Positions 8,101 through 17,910 of a stretch of 32,023 bases of DNA are shown here, piece by piece. Both the position numbers and the translations under genes were made by a program. The notes beneath the pieces are model-generated. The model made no database searches, was not told the DNA's origin, and saw only the letters and a program-made list of their open reading frames with translations. Position 1 is the stretch's first letter, and each line of letters opens with the position of its first letter. Source of the DNA: Pseudomonadota bacterium (lineage in GTDB: Bacteria > Cyanobacteriota > Vampirovibrionia > Obscuribacterales > Obscuribacteraceae); assembly GCA_021325555.1 (NCBI GenBank), contig JAJPGY010000019.1, positions 1-32,023 on the forward strand. Direction: 5' to 3'.

Positions 8101-8892
8101 TTATAGCTTCCCGCCGGCCGCTTCAAAAGCGCTGCCGGTGGCCGCCAGGATCTGCTCGATCCGGCCTGCCGTCCGGGTGACGGAATGCCAGTCCCCTTCC
8201 CGCGCTGCGCGGTCGAGCTCGGACAGCAGGGCGACGACCTCCTTGACCTGCAGCGACATTGCCACCCCGCGCAGCTGGTGCGCGGCTGTGGCGACGGCCT
8301 CCACCTGGTGCGCGGCGGCCGCCGAGCGCAGATGCTCGAGCAGCTGCCCGGCCTCGGACAGACCGGCCTGCAGGATCTCGCCGAGCGCCTCGCCGCCGTA
8401 AGCGGCCCTCAGCCTCTCGAGGTCCACCGGCAGGGGCGGGGCTCCCCGCGGCGCCGGCTGGTCGGCGGGCGGCCCGCCCGGCACCGGCGGGCGAGCCCAT
8501 CGCTCCACTACCCTTGCCAGCTCGCCCTGGTTGATCGGTTTGGTCAGGTAGTCGTCCATGCCGCAGGCCAGGCAGCGCGTGCGATCGCTGTCAAAACCCG
8601 AGGCGGTCATGGCCACTATCGGAACGTGGTGGCCGCCTGTCTCCTTCTCATGCCGGCGGATGAGCTCCGTGGCCCGGAAGCCGTCCGTCCCCGGCATCAT
8701 GCAATCCATGAGGATGAGATCGAACCTCTGCTCGCGCGCCGCCTCCGCCGCCTCGTGGCCGTTGCTCACCGCCAGCGCCGAAAAGCCGAGCTTCTTTAAT
8801 TGCAGGAGCCCGAGCTCACGCAGGACCGCGTTGTCCTCGGCTAGCAGGATGGAAACCGGGTTTGCCATGATGGTGTCGACGCTGACTCCCAT
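8101..8892 (-). CDS. Receiver-HPt phosphorelay protein
   Basis: The protein has 263 residues in two domains. Residues 12-130 form a canonical receiver: acidic pair Glu19-Asp20, phospho-acceptor Asp63 (LILMDCMMPG), Thr96 and Lys118 (LTKP). A proline-rich linker at 135-158 leads to an HPt helix bundle (about 160-255), with phospho-His205 in ATAAHQLRG. There is no DNA-binding or enzymatic output domain, so it should act as a phosphoryl relay or sink, probably with the upstream kinase, which ends 69 nt away on the same strand and carries a very similar receiver-HPt tail. The tail resemblance suggests this gene arose by duplication of the kinase C-terminus. An internal ATG at codon 9 (MANPVSILLAED) is an equally plausible start, since neither has a clear ribosome-binding site. 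Confidence 0.93.
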   Translation of the reverse strand: MGVSVDTIMANPVSILLAEDNAVLRELGLLQLKKLGFSALAVSNGHEAAEAAREQRFDLILMDCMMPGTDGFRATELIRRHEKETGGHHVPIVAMTASGFDSDRTRCLACGMDDYLTKPINQGELARVVERWARPPVPGGPPADQPAPRGAPPLPVDLERLRAAYGGEALGEILQAGLSEAGQLLEHLRSAAAAHQVEAVATAAHQLRGVAMSLQVKEVVALLSELDRAAREGDWHSVTRTAGRIEQILAATGSAFEAAGGKL

Positions 8893-8961
8893 GGCTATTT
8901 TACTGCGCGCAACGTCCGGCGCGAAAGCAGACGATAGGCAGCAGCGGGCCGGCCGGTGAGG

Positions 8962-11900
8962 CTAAGAGAGCTCGGAGTCGATGAGATGTCTTATCGCCCG
9001 GTAGACGGCCCTTATCCGCCCGGCCAGCTCGCCGGCCTGCTGCCAGTCGCCGGCGGGGGCGGTTTTCTCCAGCTGCAGGCTGAGCTCGCTCATCTGCGAG
9101 GCGGTCATCACCGAGGCCAGCCCCTTGAGCTGATGGGCGACCAGGGACAGAGCCCGGCCGTCCCGGTTCTCGAGCGAGCCGGAAAGCTCCTCCAGCAGCT
9201 TGTCAGCCTCGTCGCGGAAGAGCCCGACAATCTCCTTCAGAGAAGATTCGCCGTACATCTCCCGCAGTGAGCTAATCTGCAGGAGACCGCAGCCCGCGCT
9301 CTCCTGGTGCCCGGCGCCGTCTTCCCCGGGCTCTTTGCCCGGCGGGTCCGGCCGGGCGCCGGGCTCGCACCCGCCGGCGCGCAACCAGCGCTCCATTACC
9401 TGGCGTAAAGATTCCGTGCTTACCGGCTTGCTCAGGTAGTCGTTCATGCCCGCCGAAAGGCAGCTCTCCTTGTCGCCGGGCATGGCCGCCGCCGTCATGG
9501 CAACAATCGGCACCCGGCCGCCCGTCGCCTTCTCGAGCCGGCGAATCTCCCGGGTGGCCTCGAAGCCGTCCATGACCGGCATCTGGCAGTCCATGAGCAC
9601 AAGCGAGTAGTCGCCGGCCCGGACGGCCTCCACCGCCTCCCGGCCGTTGGCGGCCACGTGGGCGGTCAGGCCGAGCTTCTGCAGCTGGCGGAGCGCGAGA
9701 TTCTGCAGGACCGGGTTGTCCTCGACAAGCAGGATCACCGCCCCGTCCCCGGTCCCGGCCGGGGACGCGACCGGCCCGCTGCGCGCCGGCCGCGCCGGCT
9801 GCCTCTGACGCGGGTCGCCGTCGTCTTGGGTGGTGGTGCCTGCTGTTCTGCCGAGCGCCCTGGCGATCCCGTCGATGAGCGCCGTCTGCCTTACCGGACG
9901 CAGGACCGCGGCGGCGTAGCCGGCCCTGCGAGCGTCGTTGCGGTCGGCCTCATCCTCGCCGGCCGCGACCAGCACCAGCGGTGTTTTGCTCAACGCGCGG
10001 TCGCGCCTGATCGCCCGGCCCAGGTCGATTGCCGCGCCGGGGATTGCCGAAAGATTGACGACGACGGCCCGAAACCGCCCGGGGGTCTTGACCAGCCGGC
10101 GCAGGAGATCCAGCGCCGACTGGCTGGTGGTCACGCGCTCGACGTCCATTCCGGCCGAATCGAGATAACGGGTGATGATATCGGGGGCAACGGTGCTGTC
10201 GTCGACCACCAGAATTCTCTCGTGTTGCAGCCTGTAGCTGGCGGCAAGGATGCTGGAGCTCAGGCTGGCGCCCATGCCCTGCGAGCGGGCGAGCGGCACC
10301 GTGAACCAGAAGGTCGCGCCCTTCCCCTGCTCGCTCTCCACGCCGATGGAGCCTCCCATCAGCTCGACCAGCCGCTTGCAGATCGACAGCCCCAGCCCGG
10401 TGCCGCCGTAGCGGCGGATCGTCGAGCCGTCGGCCTGCACGAACGGCTCGAATATCTTGCCGACCAGGTTTTCGCCGAGCCCGATGCCGGTGTCGGTGAC
10501 GGAAAAGCAGATGTTGGCCGCCTCCTCGTCGTCGGATTCCACGAAAGCCCGCAGAACGACCTCGCCGCGATCGGTGAACTTGATCGCGTTGTCCAGGAGA
10601 TTGAGCAGGATCTGCCTGAGCCTGAGCGGATCGCCTTTGAGCCAGAGCGGCACCGCCGGGTCGATGAAGGTCATGAGCGACAGCGCTTTGTCCCGGGCGT
10701 TGAGGCGGACGAGGTTGGCTGTCCCCTCCACCAGGGAGATCGGGGCGAAGTCCACCAGGTTCAGCTCCACCTTGCCGGCCTCCATCTTCGAGAAATCGAG
10801 GATGTCGTTGATGATCGCCAGCAGGCACTGGGCCGACTCGTGGAGCGCCGAGGCCAGGTGCCTTTGCTCGCTGGTGAGGTTGGTGTCCAGGAGGATCTCG
10901 GTCATGCCTATGACGCCGCTTATGGGGGTGCGGATCTCGTGGCTTATGTTGGCGACGAACTCGGACTTGAGCTTGGATGCTTCGAGCGCCTGGTCGTAGG
11001 CTTCCTCCAGCTTCCGCGTGAGCGACTGCAGCTCGCGGTTGACGGCAGCCAGCTCGGATACGCGCTGCTCCAGGCTCTCGTTGAGCTTTGTGACCGTCTC
11101 CTCCGCCTGCTTGCGCTTGGTGATGTCGTGCGCCACCGCGTAGACGAGCTGCGAGTCTGGAAGCATCGTGGCGCTCCAGAGCAGCCACTTCACCGACCCG
11201 TCCTTGCAGATGTACCTGTTCTCGAACTGCAGCACGTCCTGTCCGCGGCGGAGACTTTCCGCCGCCGCCAGCGTCTTCTGCCGGTCGTCGGGATGGGCCA
11301 GCTCGATATACGGTATGGCCAGCAGCTCGTCGACGGAATACCCAAGGGCCCTTTCCCATGCCGGGTTCAAGCGACGGAAGTTGCCGTTGCTGTCGGCGAT
11401 GCACAAAAGATCGAGCGAAAGGTCGAAAAATATGTTGGCCTCGGCCAGCTCCCTGGTTCTCTCGGCGACCTTGTCCTCCAGCTCGTCGTGGGCTTTCAAA
11501 AGGGCCTCTTCGGCCGTCTTCAATTCGGTGATGTCCACCGCGAATACGATCACCCCGGTTATCGCCCCGCTTTGATCGTGGAAAGGCACCTTGTAGGTCC
11601 GCACCCAGAGCTTGCCGCGCGAGGGCGTGCTCAGCTGCTCGACGATGCCCAGCCTGGGAAGTCCGCTGGCGATCACCTGCAGGTCGTCCTTGTAGAACTG
11701 GTCGGCTTCCTCAGGATAAAGCTCGAAGGTTGACCGCCCCTCAATCTCTTCCTTGCGCATCCCCAGGATTTCTGCCGCCCTGTCGTTCACGCGCAGGATG
11801 CGATTTTCGGCGTCCTTGAACCAGATAAAGGCCGGGACGGAATCGAAGATGATGTCCTGCTCCTCTTTTTGCTTGCGCAGCGCCTGCTCCGCCAGCTTCT

Positions 11901-12276
11901 TCTCCGTAATATCGATGAGCAGCCCGCACAGGTGCGTGACCCTCCCGTCTTCGACCTTTACCGTCACTATGTCGCGCAGCCAGACTTCCCGCCCGTCGGC
12001 GGCTATCATCCGGTACTCCAGCTCGTAGTTCTCCTTCTTCTGGAGAAGCTCCCAGCAGTTTTTGAGAACCTTCCCACGGTCGTCGGGATGCAGGTGCCTG
12101 GCCCAGAATCCGGTCTCGGCCAGCCACTGCTCCGGCGTGTAGCCGAGGATGCGCTCGACCTGGCGGCTTATGAACGTGGGCTCAAGCTTTTCCGGGTCGG
12201 CTTCCCAGGCAATCCCGTCGATGGCGTTGACGAGCGCCTCATAGTCAGGACCGCTGGTTTTGTGGTCGTCTTTCAT
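8962..12276 (-). CDS. Hybrid histidine kinase: PAS x3-HisKA-HATPase-REC x2-HPt
   Basis: The protein has 1104 residues from the ATG at 12276. Three PAS-type sensor units cover about 12-128, 140-255 and 280-390, each ending in the DIT motif typical of PAS-associated strands. The HisKA domain carries phospho-His446 (ISHEIRTP). The ATPase has N559/N563, DTGIG at 595-599, FEPF at 609-612 and GGTGLGL at 624-630. The first receiver (about 687-805) is degenerate, with Asn741 where the phospho-acceptor Asp should be. The second receiver (about 847-965) is intact, with Asp896 and Lys950. The HPt domain has His1048 (VAHQLKG). No transmembrane segment is seen, so it probably senses a cytoplasmic signal. 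The frame stays open up to 12537, but homology starts at this ATG. A TATGAT box at 12328-12333 (minus) fits a transcript starting just upstream of it. The ATG at 12375 is an alternative start. Confidence 0.94.
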   Translation of the reverse strand: MKDDHKTSGPDYEALVNAIDGIAWEADPEKLEPTFISRQVERILGYTPEQWLAETGFWARHLHPDDRGKVLKNCWELLQKKENYELEYRMIAADGREVWLRDIVTVKVEDGRVTHLCGLLIDITEKKLAEQALRKQKEEQDIIFDSVPAFIWFKDAENRILRVNDRAAEILGMRKEEIEGRSTFELYPEEADQFYKDDLQVIASGLPRLGIVEQLSTPSRGKLWVRTYKVPFHDQSGAITGVIVFAVDITELKTAEEALLKAHDELEDKVAERTRELAEANIFFDLSLDLLCIADSNGNFRRLNPAWERALGYSVDELLAIPYIELAHPDDRQKTLAAAESLRRGQDVLQFENRYICKDGSVKWLLWSATMLPDSQLVYAVAHDITKRKQAEETVTKLNESLEQRVSELAAVNRELQSLTRKLEEAYDQALEASKLKSEFVANISHEIRTPISGVIGMTEILLDTNLTSEQRHLASALHESAQCLLAIINDILDFSKMEAGKVELNLVDFAPISLVEGTANLVRLNARDKALSLMTFIDPAVPLWLKGDPLRLRQILLNLLDNAIKFTDRGEVVLRAFVESDDEEAANICFSVTDTGIGLGENLVGKIFEPFVQADGSTIRRYGGTGLGLSICKRLVELMGGSIGVESEQGKGATFWFTVPLARSQGMGASLSSSILAASYRLQHERILVVDDSTVAPDIITRYLDSAGMDVERVTTSQSALDLLRRLVKTPGRFRAVVVNLSAIPGAAIDLGRAIRRDRALSKTPLVLVAAGEDEADRNDARRAGYAAAVLRPVRQTALIDGIARALGRTAGTTTQDDGDPRQRQPARPARSGPVASPAGTGDGAVILLVEDNPVLQNLALRQLQKLGLTAHVAANGREAVEAVRAGDYSLVLMDCQMPVMDGFEATREIRRLEKATGGRVPIVAMTAAAMPGDKESCLSAGMNDYLSKPVSTESLRQVMERWLRAGGCEPGARPDPPGKEPGEDGAGHQESAGCGLLQISSLREMYGESSLKEIVGLFRDEADKLLEELSGSLENRDGRALSLVAHQLKGLASVMTASQMSELSLQLEKTAPAGDWQQAGELAGRIRAVYRAIRHLIDSELS

Positions 12277-12433
12277 GAAAGCCGCCGGCGCGTGCAAAAA
12301 AGCAGAAGCCGCCACCCCGCCAGATCGATCATAGACCAAGCGGTGGTTTCCTGTTGCTGCCAAGATGCCGGCCATGCCTTCCCCGGTTAAACTTTGAAGG
12401 TGTGGCGGGAAAGGAAGGAGGCGCCGGCGGTAG

Positions 12434-13708
12434 GTGTCCAGGGATCTGCTTTGTCTGTGCCTGCTTTGCGCCGCCGTGCGCGTTGGCTGGATGCTCCTGG
12501 TGCCCACCGGGGAGGCGCCCGACGAGTACACGCACACCTGGGTGATTAACTTCCTGGCCGGGCACCTGCGCCTGCCCGGCGCCGCCGAGGTTGCCGCCGC
12601 CGGGCCGGACGCCGTTTACGGATCCTTGCCGCCGATGGGCTACCTGCCGCACGTGCTGCTCAGGCTCTGCCTGCCGCAGCCGAGCCACCTGCTGTCCGAG
12701 CGCTTCGGCAGCCTGCTCATGGGCCTGGTCGCCGTCTGGCTCTCCTATCGCATCGCCCGGGAGCTGTTCGCCGGGGACCGGCTGCTGACGCTGGCCTTGC
12801 CGCTCATGCTCGTCTTTCACCCGCAGCTGGTCTTCGTGCACAGCTACGCCAACAACGACGTGACGGCCTCGGCCCTTGCCGGCGGTCTCGTTTACCTCAT
12901 GGTCATCACGCTCAAGCGCGGGCCGGATTTGAGGAGATCTCTTCTCGCCGGGCTTCTGGTGGGCTGGCTGGCCCTTTCCAAGTACTCCGGCTGGACGATC
13001 ATCCCGGTGGTGTTTGCCTCCTTCGCGGCCGGCGCCTTCCTGCACGGGATCGCGCCGGCCGCTGCGGCGGGCTGCCTGTTTTCGATCGCTTTGCCGGCAC
13101 TGGCCTTGTCGGGCTGGTGGTTCGTGCGGAACTACTACCAGTACCACGGCGACTTTCTGGGCACGCGCACCATGTATCACACCTGGGCGGTGGCCTTTCA
13201 CCGGCAGCTCTCCTACCGGCTGCCGGCCTGGCAGATCGTCTGCGACAAAAGATGGTGGCGTTTCCTGCTCTTCAGCTTCTGGGGCGTGTTCGGCTATGTC
13301 AACCGTTATCTGTATCGCCCGCTCTACTACCTCTTCCTGTGCTTTCAGCTGGGCTCCCTGGCGGGATGGCTGGGCGCGGGGTGGCGGGCCGCCCGCCACG
13401 GTGAGCCGGCGCGCTCTTCGCGGGCCGGCCTGGTGGAGCCGGCGGTCTGGATCATGCTCGCGCTTTGCGTGACCTTCAACCTGGCCGGCATGGTCTATGC
13501 CTCCACCGTCAATCTGGGCGGACCGCAAGGTCGATACCTGATCGTCTCCGAGATTCCGGCGATGGCCATTCTCATCGCCGGGCTGGCGGCCCTGGGGCCG
13601 CGGGTGGGGCGCTGGGCGGTGATCATCCTGCTGGCCTTCACGGCGGCCGTGTGCGCGGGAGCGTGGATCATGCTCTGGCGGCTCTACGGGTTTCCGGCTC
13701 GCCTGTGA
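12434..13708 (+). CDS. GT-C-fold membrane protein, DUF2142/glycosyltransferase-39-like
   Basis: The protein has 424 residues, mostly hydrophobic, with about ten predicted membrane helices. EAPDEYTH at 27-34 places acidic residues in the first extracytoplasmic loop, where GT-C glycosyltransferases keep their catalytic Asp. Later YANND and GGPQGRYLIVSE blocks resemble DUF2142 and related polyprenyl-phosphate-sugar-dependent transferases. The probable role is transfer of a sugar to a lipid, protein or polymer on the outer face of the inner membrane; donor and acceptor are unknown, and no other cell-surface genes lie nearby. The start is a GTG with AGGAAGGAGG at 12412-12421, a slightly long 12-nt spacing; there is no ATG before codon 20. 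It diverges from the kinase gene and converges on the TPR gene. Confidence 0.82.
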   Translation: MSRDLLCLCLLCAAVRVGWMLLVPTGEAPDEYTHTWVINFLAGHLRLPGAAEVAAAGPDAVYGSLPPMGYLPHVLLRLCLPQPSHLLSERFGSLLMGLVAVWLSYRIARELFAGDRLLTLALPLMLVFHPQLVFVHSYANNDVTASALAGGLVYLMVITLKRGPDLRRSLLAGLLVGWLALSKYSGWTIIPVVFASFAAGAFLHGIAPAAAAGCLFSIALPALALSGWWFVRNYYQYHGDFLGTRTMYHTWAVAFHRQLSYRLPAWQIVCDKRWWRFLLFSFWGVFGYVNRYLYRPLYYLFLCFQLGSLAGWLGAGWRAARHGEPARSSRAGLVEPAVWIMLALCVTFNLAGMVYASTVNLGGPQGRYLIVSEIPAMAILIAGLAALGPRVGRWAVIILLAFTAAVCAGAWIMLWRLYGFPARL

Positions 13709-13792
13709 GCAGGGGCGCCGCCACCGGATGCGGGCGGGGCGCCTGCGCCGTCCGGCGGGCGGGCGAATACGCCGCGGCCGGCTGCAGTGCGC

Positions 13793-14755
13793 TTATTTTG
13801 AAATGAGCGGCTGATCTTCGGGGTCGGGTCTGGCGGCCGTGGCCCGGCCGGGGTCCGTGTGGGCGGGCGAGGCGACCGGCCTGGGGTCGGGCAGGCCGGA
13901 TTCTCCGGCGGCCTGGGCTTCCGAGGCCAGGTCGGAGGCGGGTTTGTCGGGCGTCCGGGCCGGGGATGTGGCGCGGGCGGCTGTCCTGGCGGTGGCGGCG
14001 CGCGCCTCGTTCTCCAGGGACTCGGCTTCGGCGCGGTCGCCGCGCTCACCGACAATCTTCGCCAGGCGGCGCATGGTGGAGATCGTCTCCTCGGACCCGG
14101 CGCCTTCGGTCGACTGGCGGATGGACAGGGAACGCCTCTCCAGCGGCTCGGCCAGGGCCACCCTTCCCTGGGCGGTGTAGAGGTCCGCCAGCCGCTCCAG
14201 GGTCTCGCAGAGCTCCGGGCTGTTCGGTCCGGCGATCTTCTCCTTGATCTCTAGGGCCCTGGACAGGAACTTCTCTGCGTCGTTGAGCCGGTTGTCATCC
14301 AGGCTGCGCGAGGCCATGTTCTCGAAGGCCCTGGCCATGGCCTGCGTGGCCACGTTGCGATCCTTGCGGCTGCCGTTCTGGGCGATCGATTGCAGGGCGG
14401 AGACGGTTCCCTCGCTGGCGAAAAGCGAGGCCATTTTGGAGGCCAGCTCGGTGTTGCCCAGCGTGGACATGGCCAGAATCGCCGCTTTCTTGGTCTTCTC
14501 GTTGCCGGCCAGGTGGGGGATGAACCGCTCTATGGTTTGCAGCTCCTGCAGCTTGATCTGCTGCTGGTTGAATTGCATGGTGAAATATGCGCCGAAGCCG
14601 GCGATGAGGAAGCCGGAGACGATGGGCGCGATCGACCCCAGCTTGTCCCAGGTGTCCTTGGGCGGTCTGCCGCCCCGGCCCTCAAGCGCGGCCAGCAGCT
14701 GCCGTTGCTGGTCTGCAAGCTCGGCAATCGTCCGCCCCAGTTCTTCTTCGCTCAT
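13793..14755 (-). CDS. Membrane-anchored TPR protein
   Basis: The protein has 320 residues. A short N-terminal cytoplasmic-type helix (1-28) precedes one membrane span at about 41-60. An alpha-helical stretch at 70-140 resembles degenerate HEAT-type repeats. Three tetratricopeptide units follow at about 142-175, 184-217 and 226-257, of the kinesin-light-chain style (ALEIKEKIAGPNSPE). The last 60 residues are low-complexity Ala/Pro/Thr. Such proteins scaffold complexes, and the partner is unknown. The ATG at 14755 (MSEEELGRTI) was preferred over an upstream in-frame ATG because GGGGCGG lies about 8 nt before it and the preceding residues look non-coding. It lies 80 nt downstream of sbcC on the same strand, so the two may be cotranscribed. 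Confidence 0.85.
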   Translation of the reverse strand: MSEEELGRTIAELADQQRQLLAALEGRGGRPPKDTWDKLGSIAPIVSGFLIAGFGAYFTMQFNQQQIKLQELQTIERFIPHLAGNEKTKKAAILAMSTLGNTELASKMASLFASEGTVSALQSIAQNGSRKDRNVATQAMARAFENMASRSLDDNRLNDAEKFLSRALEIKEKIAGPNSPELCETLERLADLYTAQGRVALAEPLERRSLSIRQSTEGAGSEETISTMRRLAKIVGERGDRAEAESLENEARAATARTAARATSPARTPDKPASDLASEAQAAGESGLPDPRPVASPAHTDPGRATAARPDPEDQPLISK

Positions 14756-14835
14756 CGGACACCGCCCCACCGCACCGCGGTTCCCTGACGATATCATGAC
14801 ATCCGAGCCGGTACAACCGTTGGTTAAGCTTGGTA

Positions 14836-17800
14836 TCAGCAGAGCAGCTCGATGCGCGATGCGCCGTCGCGCTTGCAGACGTGGATGTGCGCCGGGAACA
14901 TCTCCTTTATCTCGGAGATGTGGGTGATGACCAGGATGCGGGCAAAGTCGCCCTGAATCGAGCCTATCACCTTCACCAGCCGGTCGCGGCTGCTCTCGTC
15001 CTGCGAGCCGAAGCCCTCGTCGATAATCAGCGTCTCCAGCTTGGCGCCCGAGCGCCTGGCCAGGAGCCGCGACAGGGCGACGCGCACCGCGAAGTTGACC
15101 TTGAAGGCCTCGCCTCCGCTGTAGAGCTCGTAAGCGCGCGTCCCCAGCTCGTCGCCGATCAGGAGATCGAGGGTTTCGACGAAGCCGCCGGACTTCTTCT
15201 GGTGCTGAGTCTTCAGGGCGACGTGCATGCGGTTGTCGGACAGCCGGGAGAGGATGCGGTTCGATTCGCTCTCGATCTCCGGTATGGCGTTCTCGATGAT
15301 AACGGCCTGTATGCCCTTCTTGCCGAACGCCTCGCCGAGAAAGAGGAAGTCCTCCAGATCCGCGCGCACGGCGGCCAGCTCGCGCTTCTTTTCGGCGAGC
15401 GATTGCCGCTCGCCCTCCAGCTCCTGCAGGCGCGCTTTAAGGACCGCTCGCCGCTCGGAGAGCTCCGCTTTCCTTTCCCGCCACTGGGAAAGCAGCGGCT
15501 CGAGCTCGGCCAGCTGCGATTTGAGCTGCGGCAGGCCGGACAGCAGCGACCGCCGCCCCTCCAGGTCGGAGACGAGCCGGGTGAGCTGCTCCTGTTTGGT
15601 CTTGATGCTTGCGCGGCAGGCGTTGAGAGCTTCTTCGGCGGCCGGGGATTCGGCGCGCGCGCGCTCGAGGTCGCGCGCCAGCTCCGAGACCGGGATGAGC
15701 TCGCCCAGCTTTTGCTTGAGCTCCTGGTGCTTCTGCCTGTCGTAATCGAGCTTCCGGATGTCGGCTTGAATCGCGCTGAGCCGCTCCCGCAGCTCGCTGC
15801 CGTAGGTCTCCGCGGACAGCTGGGCGGAAAGCTCCTCCACCTGTTTGAGAAGCGGCGGGATCTCCTCCTCCACCTTCTTGAGCTCGCAGAGGTCTCTTTT
15901 CAGCTGCTGGTAGCGCCCCTCAACGTGCCGCTGCGAGCGGATCTGGGACTGCAGGTTGGCGAAGATGACCGGGTCGAATTCCAGCTTGTGGATCTCGGCT
16001 TTCACGTTCACCAGGCTCTCGCGCTCAACCTGCGCGAAATCCTGATCCTTCAGGCGGGCCTCCAGGGTCTTGATCTGCTGGGCCAGCTCCCGGGCGCCGG
16101 CGTCGGCGCGGGACAAAGAGGACAGCTTCTCGTTGAGCTGGCCGATGCGGGTGTCGAGCAATTTCCGGGACTCCAGCTTTTGTTTGAGCTCGGCGTAGCG
16201 CTGGCGCAGGGCGAGCCGCTCCTCCTCGAGCTGCCCCAGGGTCGCCTCCAGGCTGGCCGCCTGGTTGGCCAGCGACCGGATCTCGGCCTGGTAGCGATTG
16301 ATGACGGCCAGGCGATCGACGATCGGCGCCGAGCACAAAGGGCAGATGCTGGAATCGGCGCTGCCCTCCAGCTCTTTCACCTTCTCCTTCTTCTCCAGCT
16401 CCTTCCGTCGCAGCTCCTTGATCTCCATCCCGAGCGACTCGGCATCCGACTTCACCTTCAACCCCTGCTGCCCGACCAGCTCGAACTCGGATTCCAGCCT
16501 GTCCAGCGCCTCCGATTCCCGGTGGAGCTCATCCTGCTCATAAGCCAGCACCCCGCCGCTGGCCGCTATCTGCGCAAGCTCCGCTTGCGCCGCCGTCTTC
16601 TGCTCAAGCTCCGCCTCCATGCGGATGCGCGCCTCCTGAACCAGCGACTGGAGCTCGTCGGCGCGGGCGGACAGGTGCGCGTAAGCCTCCTGCCTGGCCA
16701 GCATCTCTGCTTCACAGGCGATCATCTCTTTTAGCTTCCGGTACTGGTCCTCCAGCTTCTCGCGGTCGGCCGTATCCCGGGCCAGCTGTTCGTGCTTGCC
16801 CTTCCGCTCGGCGAGCGTCTGGCGCAGGTGGTCGAGCTTGAGCTCCAGCCGGCTGCGCATGGCGGCCAGCTCCGAGGAAAGCTCGAGGCGGCGGGTATTG
16901 AGATCCTGCACGGCAAGCGCGGCGGCGTCGAGCTCCTCCACCTGCTTTCGCAGAAGGCTGAGCTCGCGGGCCGACGACTCGATCTGCGCGGAGCGGCCGA
17001 TGAGATCCCCCAGGGTGGAAAGCTTGCGCAGAAGCTCCTGCTCCTGCGCGCGCAGCCCGGCAATGTCCGCTTCCAGCTCGGGCGCCCGCGAGGCGCCGGA
17101 GGCCAGCATCTGCTCGGCCAGGTGCATCTCCTTCAGGCGGTTCTCAAGGTCGGCGACACCGGCTTCGTAAAACGAGACCTTGCTTGCCGCCTCGTCGCAC
17201 CGCGGGCCGACCGCTGCCAGCTCGCCTTCGATCTCGCCGGCGCGCCTGTCCAGCTCGGGCAGGCCGCCGACCGCCGGCTCCAGCAGGAGCGCCCTTTCCC
17301 TGAGCTGGCCTGCGCGCTCCCTGGCGGCCTGCTGCAGGCGGTCGAAAAAGGAGAGCCCGAGGATCTCGCCCAGGAGCTGCTTGCGCTCGGCCGGGGCCTT
17401 GGTCGTGAACTCGTCGGCGCGCCCCTGCCTGAGGTAGACGCTGTTGACGAAGGTGTCGTAATCCATGCGCAGAAGCTCGGTTATCTGGCGCTGCGTCTCC
17501 CGCATGGAGGCGGCCGTCAGGCTGCGCCAGCTTTCGCCGGCGAGGATCTGCAGCTCCAGCGTCCCTTTGGACGTTGCCCTGCCCGACTTGCCGGCCGACT
17601 TCTGCCGACAGCGGCGCACGCGGTAGAGCTGCCCTTCCAGGCCGAAGTTGACCTCCACCCACATTTCGCGCTCGCCGAGCCGGATCAGCTCGTCGGAGCT
17701 CGAACGGGCGCATTCCCACAAGGCCCAGGTGACGGCGTCGAGAATCGCCGACTTGCCGGCGCCGTTGTGACCGGCAAGACAGGCGACGTTGACCGACGTC

Positions 17801-17862
17801 AGATCAAGCTGCGCATCGGCATAGCTCATGAAGTTATGGAGGCTAATGCTGTTGAGAATCAC
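14836..17862 (-). CDS. sbcC: SbcC/Rad50-type SMC-like nuclease-complex ATPase
   Basis: SbcC pairs with the nuclease SbcD to trim DNA ends and open hairpins. This protein has 1008 residues, the usual size. The ABC ATPase halves sit at the two ends: Walker A GHNGAGKSA at 31-39, signature YSGGEAF near 914-920 and Walker B LIIDEGFG near 945-952. Between them are two long coiled-coil arms meeting at a zinc hook, CPLC, with Cys507 and Cys510. The start is the GTG at 17862, where homology begins (ILNSISLHNFMSY). The frame stays open another 2 kb upstream, but that is antisense to the next gene. An ATG at 17919 would add 19 residues and overlap the divergent gene. No sbcD lies on either side, which is unusual because the two genes are normally adjacent. 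Confidence 0.95.
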   Translation of the reverse strand: MILNSISLHNFMSYADAQLDLTSVNVACLAGHNGAGKSAILDAVTWALWECARSSSDELIRLGEREMWVEVNFGLEGQLYRVRRCRQKSAGKSGRATSKGTLELQILAGESWRSLTAASMRETQRQITELLRMDYDTFVNSVYLRQGRADEFTTKAPAERKQLLGEILGLSFFDRLQQAARERAGQLRERALLLEPAVGGLPELDRRAGEIEGELAAVGPRCDEAASKVSFYEAGVADLENRLKEMHLAEQMLASGASRAPELEADIAGLRAQEQELLRKLSTLGDLIGRSAQIESSARELSLLRKQVEELDAAALAVQDLNTRRLELSSELAAMRSRLELKLDHLRQTLAERKGKHEQLARDTADREKLEDQYRKLKEMIACEAEMLARQEAYAHLSARADELQSLVQEARIRMEAELEQKTAAQAELAQIAASGGVLAYEQDELHRESEALDRLESEFELVGQQGLKVKSDAESLGMEIKELRRKELEKKEKVKELEGSADSSICPLCSAPIVDRLAVINRYQAEIRSLANQAASLEATLGQLEEERLALRQRYAELKQKLESRKLLDTRIGQLNEKLSSLSRADAGARELAQQIKTLEARLKDQDFAQVERESLVNVKAEIHKLEFDPVIFANLQSQIRSQRHVEGRYQQLKRDLCELKKVEEEIPPLLKQVEELSAQLSAETYGSELRERLSAIQADIRKLDYDRQKHQELKQKLGELIPVSELARDLERARAESPAAEEALNACRASIKTKQEQLTRLVSDLEGRRSLLSGLPQLKSQLAELEPLLSQWRERKAELSERRAVLKARLQELEGERQSLAEKKRELAAVRADLEDFLFLGEAFGKKGIQAVIIENAIPEIESESNRILSRLSDNRMHVALKTQHQKKSGGFVETLDLLIGDELGTRAYELYSGGEAFKVNFAVRVALSRLLARRSGAKLETLIIDEGFGSQDESSRDRLVKVIGSIQGDFARILVITHISEIKEMFPAHIHVCKRDGASRIELLC

Positions 17863-17910
17863 CTGTTCCCAGATTTTATCAGTATGAAATAATGGCCTGG
17901 GGCGTTTTTC

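Noticed and set aside
9658..11733. Long plus-strand frame antisense to the kinase
   Set aside because: Its composition is that of a reverse-complement shadow; every kinase motif is present on the opposite strand.
14830..16734. Long plus-strand frame antisense to sbcC
   Set aside because: It is Leu-rich only because it is the complement of coiled-coil Glu/Gln/Lys codons; no start signal or domain is seen.
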